This document shows, piece after piece, positions 1 to 8,248 of a stretch of DNA of 64,000 nucleotides (position 1 is its first letter; each line of letters starts with the position of its first letter). Below the pieces are notes generated by a model. The model made no database searches and was not told where the DNA came from. It worked only from the letters and a program-made list of their open reading frames with translations. This stretch comes from Pseudarthrobacter sp. AL07. GTDB lineage: Bacteria; Actinomycetota; Actinomycetes; Actinomycetales; Micrococcaceae. The stretch covers positions 62,001-126,000 of the forward strand of contig NZ_JASBRB010000001.1 of the NCBI RefSeq assembly GCF_029960665.1. Reading direction: 5' to 3'. The position numbers were made by a program, and so were the translations under genes.

Positions 1-6
1 GGTGCT

Positions 7-396
7 GTGAGTTTTTTCCTGGTCTACCTCGCCTTCGCGCTGATCGCCGCCACCCTGTGGGCAGGCGCCGGTGGCAGGCGCAGCATCTTGCGTCTCTTCC
101 GCCGGGGCAGTGAAGTGGGCAATAGCTCCGAGGTCCCGGAGAATCCGATTCTCTACCCGGGGTTCGGGCAGCCGCCCGCCAACCTTCCGCCGGTGCTGCT
201 GCCGGCGGAGGCTGTACCTGCCGACGTCGACCGTGTCCGTTTCTCCCTCGGCCTGCGTGGCTACCGGATGGACCAGGTGGACCAGGTCCTCGATGAACTG
301 CGGGATCAGATAGAGGCCAAAGACGAGGAAGTGGGCAGGCTCCGGGCACGGCTGCTGGAAGTGGAAGCTGCGGCGCGCCCGGAGGCCGGCGCTTGA
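7..396 (+). CDS. DivIVA-domain protein, small
   Basis: A 129-residue protein that starts at GTG. Residues 1-20 form a hydrophobic N-terminal segment, likely a membrane anchor. A variable linker follows, then a short DivIVA-type repeat at about residues 77-110 (RFSLGLRGYRMDQVDQVLDE) running into a coiled coil. DivIVA domains recruit proteins to curved membranes or the cell pole in actinobacteria, but this is a one-repeat member far smaller than Wag31/DivIVA itself. Its stop overlaps the TTG start of the mannosyltransferase downstream, so the two are probably co-transcribed. Seven bases upstream lie in the window, so an earlier start cannot be excluded. The family assignment is firm and the exact role unknown. 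Confidence 0.8.
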   Translation: MSFFLVYLAFALIAATLWAGAGGRRSILRLFRRGSEVGNSSEVPENPILYPGFGQPPANLPPVLLPAEAVPADVDRVRFSLGLRGYRMDQVDQVLDELRDQIEAKDEEVGRLRARLLEVEAAARPEAGA

Positions 397-1640
397 GAAC
401 TGACGCGGGGCACCGGACGGGCCCGCCGGCGTTGATCACCGCATTCGGCGCCCGCGCCATGGGGGTGGTCCAACGCTGGCCCTGGTGGCTGCAAGTTGGC
501 GCGCTCTACGTCGCTGCCCGCCTGGTCAGCGCCTGTATCTTTATGGCAGCAGCCCTGCACCAGGGGCCCAACCCGTGGTTTCCGGCCGTCCCTGACTACT
601 GGAACTTCATCAATATCTGGGACGCGCGGTGGTACGGCCGGATCATCACCGACGGGTATCCCTCACCGCTTCCAACGGATGCCGCCGGCAACGTGCAGGA
701 AAATGCGTGGGCCTTCTATCCGCTCTTCCCGGGCCTGGGCCGTGCGCTCGCGGGCCTGACCGGAATCAGCCCTGCCGCGGCGCTGACGGTCGTTGCTATG
801 CTGGCGGGGTTGGGTGCGGCGCTGATTTTGTACTGGTTGTTCAGGCACAAGGCTTCGCACACTGCGGCGCTTTGGGGGGTGGCATTTTTCGCGACATTTC
901 CGGTGTCCGCCATTCTCCAGGTCCCGTATGCGGAGCCGCTGACCGTTTTCCTGCTGGCCACCGCCCTGCTGCTCGTCATCAGGCGTCATTATTTCGTTGC
1001 CATGCCGGTGGTCCTGCTGCTGTGCCTCTCCCGACCTGTGGGCGTTCCCTTTGCCGCAATGGTGGGGCTTCTCTTCCTCTGGCGACTGGTCGAACGGGGG
1101 CGCGAGGAGCGGCCGGGCACCCACAGCCTCGGGGAGCTGGTCTCCCTGGCGGGCCTGACCGTGGTGTGCGGGGCCTCGGCACTGCTGTGGCCGGCGGCGG
1201 CCTGGGCCGCCACCGGCGATATTGAGGCGTATACCAAAACCGAGACAGCGTGGCGCGGCCGTGACCTGGTGCCCTTCAAGCCCTGGTTCGACGCCGGCGT
1301 CGATCTCTTTGGCCCCGTCCTGGGGATCGTGGCGCCATTCGTCTTTGCGGGCCTTTTTGTGCTCCTGCTGTTCTCCCCGCCGGTGGTCCGGCTTGGTGTG
1401 GAGATGCGCCTGTGGTGCGCCTGCTACATGGGCTACCTCCTGGTGTTCCTCCACCCCCAGACCAGTACCTTCCGGATGTTGCTCCCGCTGTTCCCGTTGG
1501 CCCTGGCAGCCGCGCTGTTGTCCCGGTCCAAGGCGTACCGCGGCACGGTCCTGACAATGTTTATCCTGCTCCAGATCGTTTGGATCGTCTGGCTGTGGGC
1601 ATGGGCGCAGCTTCCGGGCGGCGGAGATTATCCGCCGTGA
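393..1640 (+). CDS. PIG-V-like mannosyltransferase, polytopic membrane protein
   Basis: A 415-residue protein with about nine hydrophobic segments. The motif WDARWYG at residues 76-82 and AFYPLFPGL at 107-115 resemble the first luminal loop of GPI mannosyltransferase II (PIG-V) and related bacterial GT-C enzymes, with D77 as the likely catalytic acid. Bacterial members are thought to use polyprenyl-phosphate-mannose outside the membrane to build lipoglycans or glycoproteins. The TTG start overlaps the stop codon of the DivIVA-domain gene (TTGA), which suggests translational coupling. The acceptor substrate cannot be read from the sequence. Confidence 0.8.
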   Translation: MRTDAGHRTGPPALITAFGARAMGVVQRWPWWLQVGALYVAARLVSACIFMAAALHQGPNPWFPAVPDYWNFINIWDARWYGRIITDGYPSPLPTDAAGNVQENAWAFYPLFPGLGRALAGLTGISPAAALTVVAMLAGLGAALILYWLFRHKASHTAALWGVAFFATFPVSAILQVPYAEPLTVFLLATALLLVIRRHYFVAMPVVLLLCLSRPVGVPFAAMVGLLFLWRLVERGREERPGTHSLGELVSLAGLTVVCGASALLWPAAAWAATGDIEAYTKTETAWRGRDLVPFKPWFDAGVDLFGPVLGIVAPFVFAGLFVLLLFSPPVVRLGVEMRLWCACYMGYLLVFLHPQTSTFRMLLPLFPLALAAALLSRSKAYRGTVLTMFILLQIVWIVWLWAWAQLPGGGDYPP

Positions 1641-1875
1641 TCGCGGGCGGCGCCTGGCCGGCAGATTGGGGAATCCGACGCGGCCGTAAATGTCCATCGA
1701 TTAGCTACGTGCGGGTCATTACGGGATAATAGTAAGTAAGCAGGGACAAAAAGCATTCAGAAATGTTCAGCCGTGGCGGCATCAGTACGGGCCGCCATAG
1801 CGGCTTGATTTGACCATGCGGACACAGCCCATCCGGGCTGATATGTCCTGGGACTAAATGGAGGGGAAATTCCTC

Positions 1876-2043
1876 ATGGCGGCTATGAAACCACGCACCG
1901 GCGACGGCCCTATGGAAGTCACCAAAGAGGGCCGCAGCCTGATCATGCGCGTACCGCTCGAAGGCGGCGGACGGCTTGTGGTGGAACTGAACGCTGCGGA
2001 GGCGGCCAACCTTAAGGAATGCCTCGTCGGCGTGACTGAATAA
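1876..2043 (+). CDS. DUF3117 protein
   Basis: A 55-residue protein beginning MAAMKPRTGDGPMEVTKEGR, which is the conserved actinobacterial DUF3117 sequence. The start at 1876 is preferred because GGAGGGG lies eight bases upstream. An ATG at 1858 would place that Shine-Dalgarno sequence inside the gene and add six non-conserved residues. Function is unknown, though the protein is near-universal in actinobacteria and sits beside the SigE stress locus here, as in mycobacteria. Confidence 0.9.
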   Translation: MAAMKPRTGDGPMEVTKEGRSLIMRVPLEGGGRLVVELNAAEAANLKECLVGVTE

Positions 2044-2127
2044 ATCCTGTTCGGCGTTGCCGAATAATCCCGCAGGGCCAGGGTCCGCAGCCAACCGGCT
2101 GCGGACCCTGGCTTATTTTCCGTGGAG

Positions 2128-2760
2128 CTACTTCTTGACCGCGACCAGCAGGCCGTCGCCGGTGGGAAGCATAGCGGACGCCAGGCGGTCGTCATCGCGG
2201 ATTGCCTTCCCCACCTGGCGGAGCACCACAGTGTTGGACTCCCGGACAGCAGGGTTGGCCACGCGGTCCTTGTCCAGGGCGTCATTGATGATGAGCAGTC
2301 CGCCGGCCTTCAGGAGCCGGACGGCCTGTTCCACGTAGCCGGGCAGGCCGGGCTTGTCCGCGTCAACAAACACCAGGTCATAAGCGGAGTCGGTCAGGCG
2401 CGGCAGGACATCACCGGCGCGGCCGGAAATGGTACGAGTGCGGTTGGCCGGGCTTCCGGCCTCCGAAAAAGCCTCACGTGCAGCCTTGAGATGTTCGACG
2501 TCCACGTCGATGGTGGTCAGCACGGCCTGCGGTCCGAGCCCCCGCAGGATGCAAACCCCCGAGACACCTGCGCCTGTGCCGATTTCGACGGCGGTCTGGG
2601 CCTTCGAGCCCGCAGCCAACACCGTCAGCACCGCACCAACACCTGCGCCGACGGGGGTCACGCCCAGTTCGAAGGAGCGCTCCCTGGCACGAAGCATAAC
2701 CTCATCCTCTGCGGGCAGATCTTCTGCATAGGACCAGCTCGTGGATTTGTCGGCGCTCAT
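2128..2760 (-). CDS. class I SAM-dependent O-methyltransferase
   Basis: A 210-residue Rossmann-fold methyltransferase. The AdoMet-binding motif VEIGTGAGVSG lies near residues 58-68, and an acidic DVDVEHLKAA segment follows. FVDADKPGLPGYVE carries the metal-binding aspartates typical of caffeoyl-CoA/catechol O-methyltransferase-like proteins. It is the counterpart of the mycobacterial gene (Rv1220c type) that always sits divergent from sigE, and the synteny is kept here. The natural substrate is not known. The gene is transcribed away from sigE, and the roughly 225-base divergent region is likely to hold both promoters. Confidence 0.9.
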   Translation of the reverse strand: MSADKSTSWSYAEDLPAEDEVMLRARERSFELGVTPVGAGVGAVLTVLAAGSKAQTAVEIGTGAGVSGVCILRGLGPQAVLTTIDVDVEHLKAAREAFSEAGSPANRTRTISGRAGDVLPRLTDSAYDLVFVDADKPGLPGYVEQAVRLLKAGGLLIINDALDKDRVANPAVRESNTVVLRQVGKAIRDDDRLASAMLPTGDGLLVAVKK

Positions 2761-2987
2761 GTGATTCGCTTTCTGGGCGGCAGGGGAGTGTTTAGTACAG
2801 CCTACTGTGTGCGGGGGTGCCGGCCGGAGAAGGGAGTCGTTGTGCCTCTGGCTGAAGAACCGCCTTGGTCAGGAAATTCCCAGCCAAATTTGAAATAATG
2901 GATATCCGGTCATCCGTGAGGTGAACGGCGCCGAACCAGAGATGTCAAAAGAATCCAGGCGATAGCAATCCACGATGGGAGTGGACG
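2761..2987. promoter_or_regulatory. divergent promoter region, O-methyltransferase / sigE
   Basis: A 227-base region between two divergently transcribed genes with no credible ORF. It is more AT-rich near 2885-2905 (around AAATTTGAAATAATGG) than its surroundings, consistent with a promoter. No convincing ECF-type -35/-10 pair could be assigned by eye. A GGAG lies just upstream of the sigE ATG. Confidence 0.4.
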
Positions 2988-3605
2988 ATGTCAGCATCAG
3001 GTATGGCACCTGTCCCTGCAACGCAAGTTTCCGCCGCTGTGTGGGTCAGGCCCACCTGGGAGGAAGTGGTGGCCAACCACTCCGCCAAGGTCTACCGGCT
3101 GGCGTACCGCCTGACCGGGAACAAGTTCGACGCCGAGGATCTCACCCAGGAAGTGTTCGTCCGCGTCTTCCGGTCACTGGAGAATTTCAAGCCAGGGACA
3201 CTCGATGGCTGGCTGCACCGCATCACCACAAACCTGTTCCTGGACCAGGCACGACGGAAGACCCGCATCCGCTTTGACGCGCTGGCCGATGACGCCGAAT
3301 CCAGGATTCCGGGGCGGGAGCCCGGGCCGGAGCTAAGCTTCGAACTGAACAACCTGGACCTCGACGTCCAGGCCGCCTTGGAGGAACTGCCCCCGGACTT
3401 CCGCGCCGCCGTCGTTCTTTGCGACCTCGAAGGCCTGTCCTACGACGAAGTGGCCGCTGCGCTCGGCGTCAAACTGGGTACCGTCCGTTCCCGTATCCAC
3501 CGGGGCCGCACCATGCTGCGCGAAAAGCTGGCCCACCGTGATCCCCGGCCTCAGCAGGGACGCAAGCCGAAGCTTTCGCTGCCGCGCATCGCCAGCATCC
3601 TCTGA
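2988..3605 (+). CDS. sigE: ECF sigma factor, SigE-like
   Basis: A 205-residue ECF sigma factor. Region 2 spans about residues 28-95, with the -10 recognition helix [12 protein letters not shown] at 51-62 and [14 protein letters not shown] following. Region 4 spans about 128-180, ending in the helix-turn-helix [20 protein letters not shown]. In mycobacteria SigE drives the surface-stress and heat response and is held by the product of the next gene. Here the anti-sigma factor follows after eight bases and TatB after that, matching the classical order. A second ATG at codon 6 is an alternative start. Confidence 0.93.
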   Translation: MSASGMAPVPATQVSAAVWVRPTWEEVVANHSAKVYRLAYRLTGNKFDAEDLTQEVFVRVFRSLENFKPGTLDGWLHRITTNLFLDQARRKTRIRFDALADDAESRIPGREPGPELSFELNNLDLDVQAALEELPPDFRAAVVLCDLEGLSYDEVAAALGVKLGTVRSRIHRGRTMLREKLAHRDPRPQQGRKPKLSLPRIASIL

Positions 3606-3613
3606 TCGGCACC

Positions 3614-4495
3614 ATGACGCCCCAGAACCCCTTCGGCCGCCGGCATCACCGCGGCGCCGAGCATGTGCAGGACTGCTCAGAATGTGCAGCCGCGCAGAAG
3701 CGTGAACGCCAGTACATCGAGCGTCTCCGTGACGCGGCCGTGCCACCTGCCAGCGATGACCTGACCGCCCGGCTGCTGGCCAGGACGCAGTTGCTTGCGG
3801 CTGCGGCCGAGCCAGCCCAGCGCCCCTACCAGGCCGTGAAAGTCCTTGCACTCACTGCCGGCGGTACAGCCGCAGCCGCTGGCATTCTTGCCGTCGGTGC
3901 GTTTACGCTGGCGGGGTACAGCACGTCCGTCCCCCAAACGGCCATCAAGGGGAGCCTGGCGCAGCATACGGCCCAACTGCCGGCCGACGGCACGGAACTC
4001 GGTGCCCCGCAACTGCTCGCCCTTCGCTCGGAAGGCTGGGTCTGTCCGGAACTGGAGCAACTTGGGTTCCACGTCCGGAGCGCAAATGCCATAACACTTA
4101 ACGGGCGGCCGGCGGTGGAGCTGCGCCTGTCCGATGGAAGCCACTACGCCACGATCGTCGAACAGCATCCTGCGGACGTCCGGCAGGAGTCCGGTCAGGA
4201 TGCAGGCCTGAGCACATACCAGTCGCATGAGAAGCTGATTGTCAGCAACATGGCCCCCTGGACGGCCGTTATTGAGACCACGGCCGGCACTTTTACGGTT
4301 GAGTCCGACCTCCCGGCGGAACAGGCCGACGACGCAGTTCCGCTGCTGGAGCGGCTCAGCGTCCTCGCCGTTAGAGGCATTAACACGGGTGCCAGCTCGG
4401 AGGCCGGCGCCTACCCGACGGTTGCAGCGGACGACTCCCCCGTGGCGCGGTTGGAACGGGGAATCCGCAAACTCGGGGAGATACTGGCTCCGTGA
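3614..4495 (+). CDS. membrane anti-sigma factor with ZAS motif, RseA-like
   Basis: A 293-residue protein. The N-terminus carries the zinc anti-sigma signature H17-x3-C21-x2-C24 (HVQDCSEC). A single hydrophobic helix at about residues 76-101 is followed by a roughly 190-residue extracytoplasmic domain. This layout fits a transmembrane anti-sigma factor holding SigE and releasing it on envelope stress or thiol oxidation. The mycobacterial RseA is shorter and lacks such a large outer domain, so the sensor part here differs. The gene directly follows sigE and must be co-transcribed with it. Confidence 0.85.
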   Translation: MTPQNPFGRRHHRGAEHVQDCSECAAAQKRERQYIERLRDAAVPPASDDLTARLLARTQLLAAAAEPAQRPYQAVKVLALTAGGTAAAAGILAVGAFTLAGYSTSVPQTAIKGSLAQHTAQLPADGTELGAPQLLALRSEGWVCPELEQLGFHVRSANAITLNGRPAVELRLSDGSHYATIVEQHPADVRQESGQDAGLSTYQSHEKLIVSNMAPWTAVIETTAGTFTVESDLPAEQADDAVPLLERLSVLAVRGINTGASSEAGAYPTVAADDSPVARLERGIRKLGEILAP

Positions 4496-4564
4496 TACAG
4501 GCACTTTGCGACGCTGGCGGGCAAAAATCGTCAGCCGGGCTCCGGAGAGGGTAATCTTCCTAAA

Positions 4565-4975
4565 GTGTTTGGAATCAACGGCCCGGAGTTCTTCATCCTG
4601 CTGCTCATCGGCATCCTGGTGATCGGTCCCCAGCGCCTGCCCGAATACACCCAGAAGCTTGCGAATCTGGTGAAGGAAGTCCGCCGGATGGCCTCCGGTG
4701 CGCGGGAGCAGATCAAGGAAGAAGTCGGCATCGACATTGATGATGTCGACTGGAAGAAATATGATCCCCGCCAGTATGATCCGCGGCGCATCATCAAGGA
4801 AGCCCTCCTGGACGACGACGCCAAACCCGTCAGTGCCGGCGCGCCGGCCGCGGTAGCTGCCGTCGCCGGAGCAGGGGCCGTTGCCACAGGCGGGACGGCT
4901 TCGTCCCGTCCGGAACGCGTGGTCCAGTCACTGCCCCCGGGCGAACCAGCCCCGTTCGATACCGAAGCAACTTAG
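4565..4975 (+). CDS. tatB: Sec-independent translocase protein TatB
   Basis: A 136-residue protein. One N-terminal membrane helix at residues 7-20 is followed by the hallmark hinge GPQRLPEY and then an amphipathic helix (TQKLANLVKEVRRMASGARE). The charged C-terminal half is typical of actinobacterial TatB. Together with TatA and TatC, encoded elsewhere, it forms the receptor of the twin-arginine pathway for folded proteins. The GTG start at 4565 is the only one that preserves the helix. GGAGAGG lies upstream but at a long spacing of about 14 bases. The position after the SigE/anti-sigma pair matches mycobacteria. Confidence 0.93.
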   Translation: MFGINGPEFFILLLIGILVIGPQRLPEYTQKLANLVKEVRRMASGAREQIKEEVGIDIDDVDWKKYDPRQYDPRRIIKEALLDDDAKPVSAGAPAAVAAVAGAGAVATGGTASSRPERVVQSLPPGEPAPFDTEAT

Positions 4976-5000
4976 AAGCCGTCGCCCCTGATGGGCTGCG

Positions 5001-6128
5001 CTAGCGCGGCTGCAGGCCCAGGCTCATCCCAGTGAGGCCTCGGGGCCTGGCAGCAAGCTTTCCCGCAATCTCGATCAGGGCAGTGGCCGCCGGGGTCTCC
5101 GGCCGGCCCAGCACGATCGGCGCGCCCGCATCGCCGCCTTCCCGCAGCAGGATGTCCAACGGAATCTGTCCCAAAAGCGGAACATCGGTGCCCACCGTCG
5201 TCGTGAGTCTTTCGGCGAGGACCGCCCCGCCGCCGCTGCCAAACAGCTCCATCCTTCCGCCGTCGGGCATTTCCAGGTATGACATGTTCTCGATGACGCC
5301 GGCCACCGTCTGACCTGTCTGGGTGGCGATGGCACCGGCGCGCTCGGCGACGTCGGCAGCAGCGGCCTGCGGCGTGGTGACCACCAGGATCTCCGCCTTC
5401 GGCAGCAGCTGGGCCACCGAAATCGCGATGTCACCGGTGCCGGGCGGCAGGTCGAGGAAGAGGGCGTCGAGGTCGCCGAAGTAGACGTCGGTCAGGAACT
5501 GTTCCAGGGCCCGGTGGAGCATCGGCCCACGCCAGGCAACCGGCTGGTTTCCGGCCACGAACATGCCGATGGAAATCACTTTCACGCCGTAGGCCACCGG
5601 CGGCAGGATCATGTCGTCAACCCGGGTGGGTGCCTGCGTGATGCCCATCAGGGCCGGTACGGAGAAGCCGTGGACATCGGCGTCCACGATGCCCACCCGG
5701 AGCCCTTGGGCGGCCAGGGCGCAGGCCAGGTTGACCGTCAGCGATGATTTGCCCACGCCGCCCTTTCCACTGGCCACCGCATACACCTTGGTCAGCGACC
5801 CCGGCTCGTTGAACGGAATCCCGCGCTGGCCGGAGGCGCCGCGGAGCTGCTCCTTCAGGGCGTCCCGCTGGGCCTGGTTCATCACCTTCAGTTCAACGTC
5901 GACGTCGGTCACGCCCGGAACTGCGGACAGCGCCTTTTCGGAGTCGGCAGTAATGGTCCCCCGCAGGGGGCAGCCCGCTATGGTCAGCAGGACGGCCAGT
6001 CTGACATGGCCATCCGCAGAGATATCCACGGACTCCACCATGCCCAGTTCCGTTATGGGACGGCGAAGCTCAGGATCGATCACGGTGGCCAGTGCAGCGT
6101 TGACTGCCTGCTCCAGGGGGCGGCTCAT
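5001..6128 (-). CDS. mrp: Mrp/ApbC-family Fe-S carrier ATPase
   Basis: A 375-residue P-loop ATPase. The N-terminal MIP18/DUF59 domain covers residues 1-80. The deviant Walker A GKGGVGKSS is at 121-129, with the switch DADVHGFS shortly after and DLPPGTGD further on. Mrp/NBP35 proteins assemble and transfer iron-sulfur clusters. The CxxC that bridges the cluster in most Mrp proteins is absent: the segment after IENMSY reads LEMPDGGRME with no cysteine. Actinobacterial relatives often lack it too. It lies tail-to-tail with tatB and 11 bases downstream of the DUF1003 gene on the same strand. Confidence 0.9.
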   Translation of the reverse strand: MSRPLEQAVNAALATVIDPELRRPITELGMVESVDISADGHVRLAVLLTIAGCPLRGTITADSEKALSAVPGVTDVDVELKVMNQAQRDALKEQLRGASGQRGIPFNEPGSLTKVYAVASGKGGVGKSSLTVNLACALAAQGLRVGIVDADVHGFSVPALMGITQAPTRVDDMILPPVAYGVKVISIGMFVAGNQPVAWRGPMLHRALEQFLTDVYFGDLDALFLDLPPGTGDIAISVAQLLPKAEILVVTTPQAAAADVAERAGAIATQTGQTVAGVIENMSYLEMPDGGRMELFGSGGGAVLAERLTTTVGTDVPLLGQIPLDILLREGGDAGAPIVLGRPETPAATALIEIAGKLAARPRGLTGMSLGLQPR

Positions 6129-6139
6129 GCGGGGATGGC

Positions 6140-6895
6140 TCAGCTTTCGGTGGTGGGGTTGTGCTCCGGGACGGCCTGTTCCTGAACGGATGGCTCCTTC
6201 TCGGCCTGGTCCTTAGCTGCCTGCTCTTTGGCGGCGTGGCTGGCTTTGACCTTGGGAATCTGCTGCGTGCGGGGATTCCGCTGCTTGTCGCGTTTTTCCT
6301 TGAGCCTGTCCTTGATCTTCTCGCGCGGTGACTCGTGGCTGCCGGCTGCGGCGTGATCGTGGGTCCGCAGTTCCTCCTGCGCTTCCAGCATGTCCTCGAG
6401 GAGCGTGCGCAGCTCGGCCCGGACGTAGTCGCGGGTGGCAACCTCGCGCAGCGCGATCCTCAGGGACGCCAGTTCCCGGGTGAGGTACTCGGTGTCGGAC
6501 AGGTTGCGTTCGGCGCGCTGCCTGTCCTGCTGGAGCGAAACGCGGTCGCGGTCATCCTGCCGGTTCTGGGCAAGCAGCAGCAGCGGTGCCGCGTACGAGG
6601 CCTGCAGCGAAAGCATCAGCGTCAGGAGCGTGTAGCCCAGGATGCGCGAATCGAACTGCCAAGCCTCCGGTGCCCACGTGTTCCAGACCAGCCAGATGAC
6701 AACGAAGACGGTCATGTAGACCAGGAACTGTGGCGTGCCCATGAACCGGGCGAAGCCTTCCGTGGCGTGGCCGAACGCGTCCGGATCCGGCGAGAATTTT
6801 GGCAGGATGCGCTGGCGGCCGCTTAAGGGTGTGTCGAGCCCGCCCTTGGCTGCCGCCTTCTTGTTGGGATTCTTGGGGGCGCCGGTGTCAGCCAA
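6140..6895 (-). CDS. DUF1003 membrane protein
   Basis: A 251-residue protein with two close membrane helices at roughly residues 55-73 and 85-108, inside the conserved DUF1003 block (residues 40-150). The basic and acidic C-terminal tail is rich in Lys, Glu and Ala. The TTG start overlaps the stop of the upstream MgtE-like gene by eight bases (TTGGCTGA), a sign of translational coupling. DUF1003 proteins recur beside MgtE-N/CBS proteins in actinobacteria, which hints at a shared role in divalent-cation or osmotic homeostasis. The biochemical function is unknown. Confidence 0.88.
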   Translation of the reverse strand: MADTGAPKNPNKKAAAKGGLDTPLSGRQRILPKFSPDPDAFGHATEGFARFMGTPQFLVYMTVFVVIWLVWNTWAPEAWQFDSRILGYTLLTLMLSLQASYAAPLLLLAQNRQDDRDRVSLQQDRQRAERNLSDTEYLTRELASLRIALREVATRDYVRAELRTLLEDMLEAQEELRTHDHAAAGSHESPREKIKDRLKEKRDKQRNPRTQQIPKVKASHAAKEQAAKDQAEKEPSVQEQAVPEHNPTTES

Positions 6896-8171
6896 TGCGG
6901 CCTCCCAGTTTTCTTATCGGGGCTTCGCCATCATAGGCGCGCCAGTCATCGGGTAACAGATGATCCAAGACGTCATCAACAGTCACCGCCCCCACAAGCC
7001 GGCCGGCGTCGTTGACCACTGGAAGGGAGTTCAGGTTGTACGTTGCCAGGGTGCGGGCCACTTCGCTGATGTGGGCTTGATCGGACAACGGCTCAAGATT
7101 CTTGTCCACCAGGTTGCCCAAGGGCTCGAAGGGCGGGAACCGCAGGAGCTGCTGGATGTGGACCACACCCAGGAAGCGTCCAGTGGGTGTTTCCAGCGGA
7201 GGCCGGGTGATGAAGATGGACGAGGCCAGGGCGGGGGAGAGTTCCTCGCGGCGGACGTGGGCCAGTGCTTCGGCGACAGTCGCCTCCGGGGGAAGGATCA
7301 CCGGAACCGGCGTCATCAGGCCACCGGCGGTGTCCTCGTCGTATTCGAGGAGCCGCCTGACGTCGTCGGCGCCTTCGGGTTCCATGAGCTGGAGCAGTTC
7401 TTCTGCCTGTGCTGTCGGCAGTTCGCCGAGGAGATCGGCGGCGTCGTCGGGATCCATTTCCTCCAGGACGTCGGCTGCGCGCTGGACGTCTAGGGCGGAC
7501 AGGATTTCCACCTGGTCGTCTTCGGGCAGCTCCTGCAGGACGTCAGCCAATCTCTCATCCTGGAGCTCGCTGGCCACTTCGAACCGGCGTTTGTCGCTCA
7601 TTTCCTGCAGTGCCTCGGCGAAGTCTGCGGGTTTGAGGTCCTCGTGGTTGGCGACGAACTGCGTGGCTGCCTGCGGTTCAGTGCGGGCACCCTGGAGGGC
7701 ATCGGCCCAGTCGATGATCATGGTCTCGTTCCGGCGCAGCCGGCTGAGCGGGGACAGCGAGTGGCCCCGGCGGACGAACAGCTTGCTCACGAACCAGTCG
7801 CGGGACCGGTGCTGGTCCATGGCGATGTCCTCGATGGTGGCGTCGCCGCTGCCGTCCCGGAGAGTGACGCGCCGGTCGAACATTTCCGCGACCACCAGCG
7901 TCTCCGCGCCGCGCTGTTCAAAGCGCCGGAGGTTAACCAGTCCCGTGCAGATGATCTGCGTCTGGTCGATGGAGGTAATGCGTGTCATCGGCACGAAGAC
8001 CCGCTTTTTGCCGGGAACTTCGACGACGATACCCACCACGTGCGGGGCACCGCGGCTGCCACGTGAGAGCACCACCACATCGCGCAACCTGCCCAGGCGG
8101 TCGCCCAAAGGGTCGAAGACGTCAAGACCCAGCAGGCGGGCCACGAAGACGCGCGAAAGATTTGTGCTCAC
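6888..8171 (-). CDS. soluble MgtE-N / CBS-domain protein with N-terminal PRC-barrel-like region
   Basis: A 427-residue protein. Residues 1-80 look like a PRC-barrel (DVFDPLGDRLGRLRDVVVL). An MgtE-N superhelical domain lies at about 170-280, with repeated LxELPxxxxxEILxxL / DPDDAADLLGEL motifs. A paired CBS module follows at about 285-415, ending DDVLDHLLPDDW. In true MgtE the N and CBS domains gate a five-helix magnesium channel. No membrane segment is present here, so this is a channel-less sensor relative, common in actinobacteria. It starts at GTG and overlaps the DUF1003 gene. Confidence 0.88.
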   Translation of the reverse strand: MSTNLSRVFVARLLGLDVFDPLGDRLGRLRDVVVLSRGSRGAPHVVGIVVEVPGKKRVFVPMTRITSIDQTQIICTGLVNLRRFEQRGAETLVVAEMFDRRVTLRDGSGDATIEDIAMDQHRSRDWFVSKLFVRRGHSLSPLSRLRRNETMIIDWADALQGARTEPQAATQFVANHEDLKPADFAEALQEMSDKRRFEVASELQDERLADVLQELPEDDQVEILSALDVQRAADVLEEMDPDDAADLLGELPTAQAEELLQLMEPEGADDVRRLLEYDEDTAGGLMTPVPVILPPEATVAEALAHVRREELSPALASSIFITRPPLETPTGRFLGVVHIQQLLRFPPFEPLGNLVDKNLEPLSDQAHISEVARTLATYNLNSLPVVNDAGRLVGAVTVDDVLDHLLPDDWRAYDGEAPIRKLGGRIG

Positions 8172-8248
8172 GTCTACAGGCTACCGAGTCTGCTCTCTTT
8201 TAGCTGAATTTACAGGCGGCTTACATGCTGATGGGCAAGAATGGGTGT

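Noticed and set aside
663..1697. Long minus-strand ORF (344 codons) over the mannosyltransferase gene
   Set aside because: Antisense shadow of a real membrane-protein gene, caused by G/C-biased third positions; the composition is Arg/Gln/Pro-rich and matches no family.
2122..2898. Plus-strand ORF of 258 codons over the O-methyltransferase
   Set aside because: The opposite strand encodes an unmistakable methyltransferase; this frame is its shadow.
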